Of a stretch of DNA of 64,000 bases, positions 62,646 through 64,000 are shown piece by piece. Source of the DNA: an uncultured Acidobacteriota bacterium. GTDB taxonomy: Bacteria; Acidobacteriota; Terriglobia; Bryobacterales; Bryobacteraceae. Below the pieces are notes generated by a model. The model saw only the letters and a list, made by a program, of their open reading frames with translations. It was not told the DNA's origin and ran no database searches. Every line of letters starts with the position of its first letter. Within the stretch, counting starts at the first letter, position 1. Made by a program: the position numbers and the translations under genes. Where the stretch lies: positions 124,001 to 188,000 of the forward strand of contig CADEFT010000002.1 in NCBI GenBank assembly GCA_902826685.1, written 5' to 3'.

Positions 62646-64000
62646 CCGTTCACCCGCACAGTCAGGTTGGAGGGTGGCGCGGGCGCCGCGCTCGACGGCC
62701 GCGGGATGCGGTAGATGTGCACGCCGCAGGCGGCGAATTGATCGGCGATCAGGCCGTTGACCACCGGCACCGTGCGGTTTTCCCCGTACACCTCGGCCTG
62801 CGTGGTACCGAGATCCGATACGGTAAGCAGAGCCGTCACCGGCGGGTCGAACTGCTCGCCGATATCGCTCAGGCGCGCGGCGAAGACATAGATGGAATGC
62901 GCGTCTTCCTTCACCATCGCGTCGACGCGATTGCGGGCCGCGGTATTGGCGCTTGAGACCGTGCGCGCCGTCTCGCTCAGAATCACGTCCTTGAGCGCGG
63001 TGGCGGTGGCCGCAAATCGCGCCATCACCTCCCGGCGAGGCGTGTCGATGTAGGCCAGCGGCCCCCACCACGAGATCCCCTTCATGCCGTGAATCACCGC
63101 CAGCCAGGCTTCCATGTTCACCTGGGCGGGCGTGGGTCCATAGCCGCCCGTGCACACCGGCGGATTGGGGCAGGGTTGAATGCCGCCTTCGATGAACGTA
63201 TACCAGGGCACCAGATCGTAGGTGTAGCGGCGCAGCCTGCCGAGTTGCTCCACCCATTGGGTGACATTCCATAGCCCCCTCGCCTGGTAGATCAGCGGAT
63301 ACATGTCGAAGGCGAACACGTCGGCCACCAGCGGCCGGGAGTTGGGCACGATCGGGTAATGCCAGCCCGAGCGCCTGTTCCTGACGTTGCTGGCGGGGTA
63401 TCCGGCCAGGTTGAGCATCACCGGATGATGGGCGTCGTTTTGATGCGTGGCCTCCATCAGCTCGATCATCCGCTCGGGCGGAACGTGTCCAGGCACCGGG
63501 CCGAGGTCGGGCTCATCCTTCCAGGTCCACATGAATTTGCTGGGATGGGTGGCGAGCGCCTTCACGTAGTCGATGACGATGGCCACGGCGCTCGAGCCGT
63601 TGGCGGCATAAACGCCTTCCCCGCGCCCGGTGAAGTTGTCGTTCGGGCCGATGGCCGGCGCGCCGTTGAGCGAATCGAGAAACGAGCGGTAATTGTCCTT
63701 GTGATAGGCGTAGCCGTTGACATAACCCGCCACCCATCCGTAAGTGTTCACGGCGTTCGATTGCAGCCAGCTTTGCCACTTGGTGACGCCATCTTCAAAC
63801 GGCGAGAGGGAGAAGAACTTGCTTCCCCCGCGCCAGATGTTGTTGTGCTCATCGATTGAAACGGCGGGTATCCCGGCCATGTATTTGGTCACGCTGGTGG
63901 CGTAGGCCGCTTTCTCGGCGCCGGCGGCGGTGGAAAGGCTGACATACAGGGAATGATTGCCGCGCCCCAATTCGCCGATCCGTACCGCGAACCTCTCCCG
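62642..64000 (-). CDS. Glycoside hydrolase-like protein, 5' truncated by the window edge
   Basis: At least 452 residues; the frame runs off the right edge without a stop, so the first part is missing. The visible sequence has a TIM-barrel style: WTWKDEPDLGP, FAFDMYPLIYQARGL, GMKGISWWGPLAYIDTP, with acidic residues at strand ends, then a small beta domain near the C-terminus (FDPPVTALLTVSDLG). I can only say it is a glycoside hydrolase-like protein; the family is not recognised. It is coupled to the glycosyltransferase by an ATGA overlap. Confidence 0.65.
   Translation of the reverse strand, partial: RERFAVRIGELGRGNHSLYVSLSTAAGAEKAAYATSVTKYMAGIPAVSIDEHNNIWRGGSKFFSLSPFEDGVTKWQSWLQSNAVNTYGWVAGYVNGYAYHKDNYRSFLDSLNGAPAIGPNDNFTGRGEGVYAANGSSAVAIVIDYVKALATHPSKFMWTWKDEPDLGPVPGHVPPERMIELMEATHQNDAHHPVMLNLAGYPASNVRNRRSGWHYPIVPNSRPLVADVFAFDMYPLIYQARGLWNVTQWVEQLGRLRRYTYDLVPWYTFIEGGIQPCPNPPVCTGGYGPTPAQVNMEAWLAVIHGMKGISWWGPLAYIDTPRREVMARFAATATALKDVILSETARTVSSANTAARNRVDAMVKEDAHSIYVFAARLSDIGEQFDPPVTALLTVSDLGTTQAEVYGENRTVPVVNGLIADQFAACGVHIYRIPRPSSAAPAPPSNLTVRVNG

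Overview
The window is high-GC bacterial chromosome, and the gene content points to a member of the Acidobacteriota, probably of the Solibacter/Bryobacter type. This is an inference from the combination of an Oar-like TonB-dependent receptor, a BlaI/M56 metallopeptidase-TonB pair, an NtrY/NtrX pair, a Ser/Thr kinase fused to TPRs, DUF1080 and sulfatase genes with twin-arginine-like leaders, and an exosortase/PEP-CTERM polysaccharide locus. No rRNA is present and one tRNA (Leu, GAG) is seen.

Layout. 1-3.9 kb: a CPBP membrane protease, a secreted unknown, then a base-poor (lower GC) minus-strand gene of unknown function next to a 36-bp palindrome, which looks like an acquired island. 4.0-9.1 kb: gap, a short RecA paralogue, then a three-gene cassette whose centre is a bacterial homologue of vertebrate protein-arginine deiminases; the first gene resembles small proteins I associate with type VI secretion loci. 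9.1-10.0 kb: an HU gene behind a clear sigma70 promoter and a long, strongly foldable leader, with convergent tatA. 10.0-16.6 kb: a TPR protein, a rhamnose/AI-2-type sugar ABC transporter in which the second permease is fused to the substrate-binding protein and is separated from the first permease by a small tandem-repeat insert, then secG and tRNA-Leu. 16.8-21.6 kb: an unknown, a TIM-barrel isomerase, an outer-membrane receptor, RidA. 21.7-27.2 kb: PilZ, NtrY-like kinase, NtrX-like regulator with an altered GAFTGA loop, amidohydrolase. 27.1-32.7 kb (minus): a multidomain secreted sugar dehydrogenase and a TPR metallopeptidase. 32.7-35.8 kb: the conserved rpoN-hpf-rapZ block. 35.8-37.8 kb: blaR1-like/blaI with a four-half-site operator. 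37.8-43.9 kb: TPR protein, amidohydrolase, beta-CASP nuclease and a divergent DPP-IV-type peptidase sharing a symmetric promoter dyad. 43.9-53.2 kb: kinase-TPR, DUF1080, tsaD, an 807-bp tandem repeat array, queA, sulfatase.

53.3-64.0 kb (minus): the exosortase region. Genes are tightly coupled in the order glycosidase-like, glycosyltransferase, FemAB-like, polysaccharide deacetylase, exosortase, TPR lipoprotein, a 54-residue protein that is essentially a signal peptide plus a PEP-CTERM anchor, and VanZ, closing with a hairpin terminator. Downstream lie a secreted beta-helix/cohesin-like protein and a conventional PEP-CTERM protein with a candidate sigma54 promoter. Together these would make and export an exopolysaccharide and sort surface proteins into it.

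The items most worth following up are the arginine-deiminase cassette, the HU leader RNA, the micro PEP-CTERM protein inside the exosortase operon, and the two unrelated tandem-repeat insertions. All functional calls are from reading the sequence; no database search was run.
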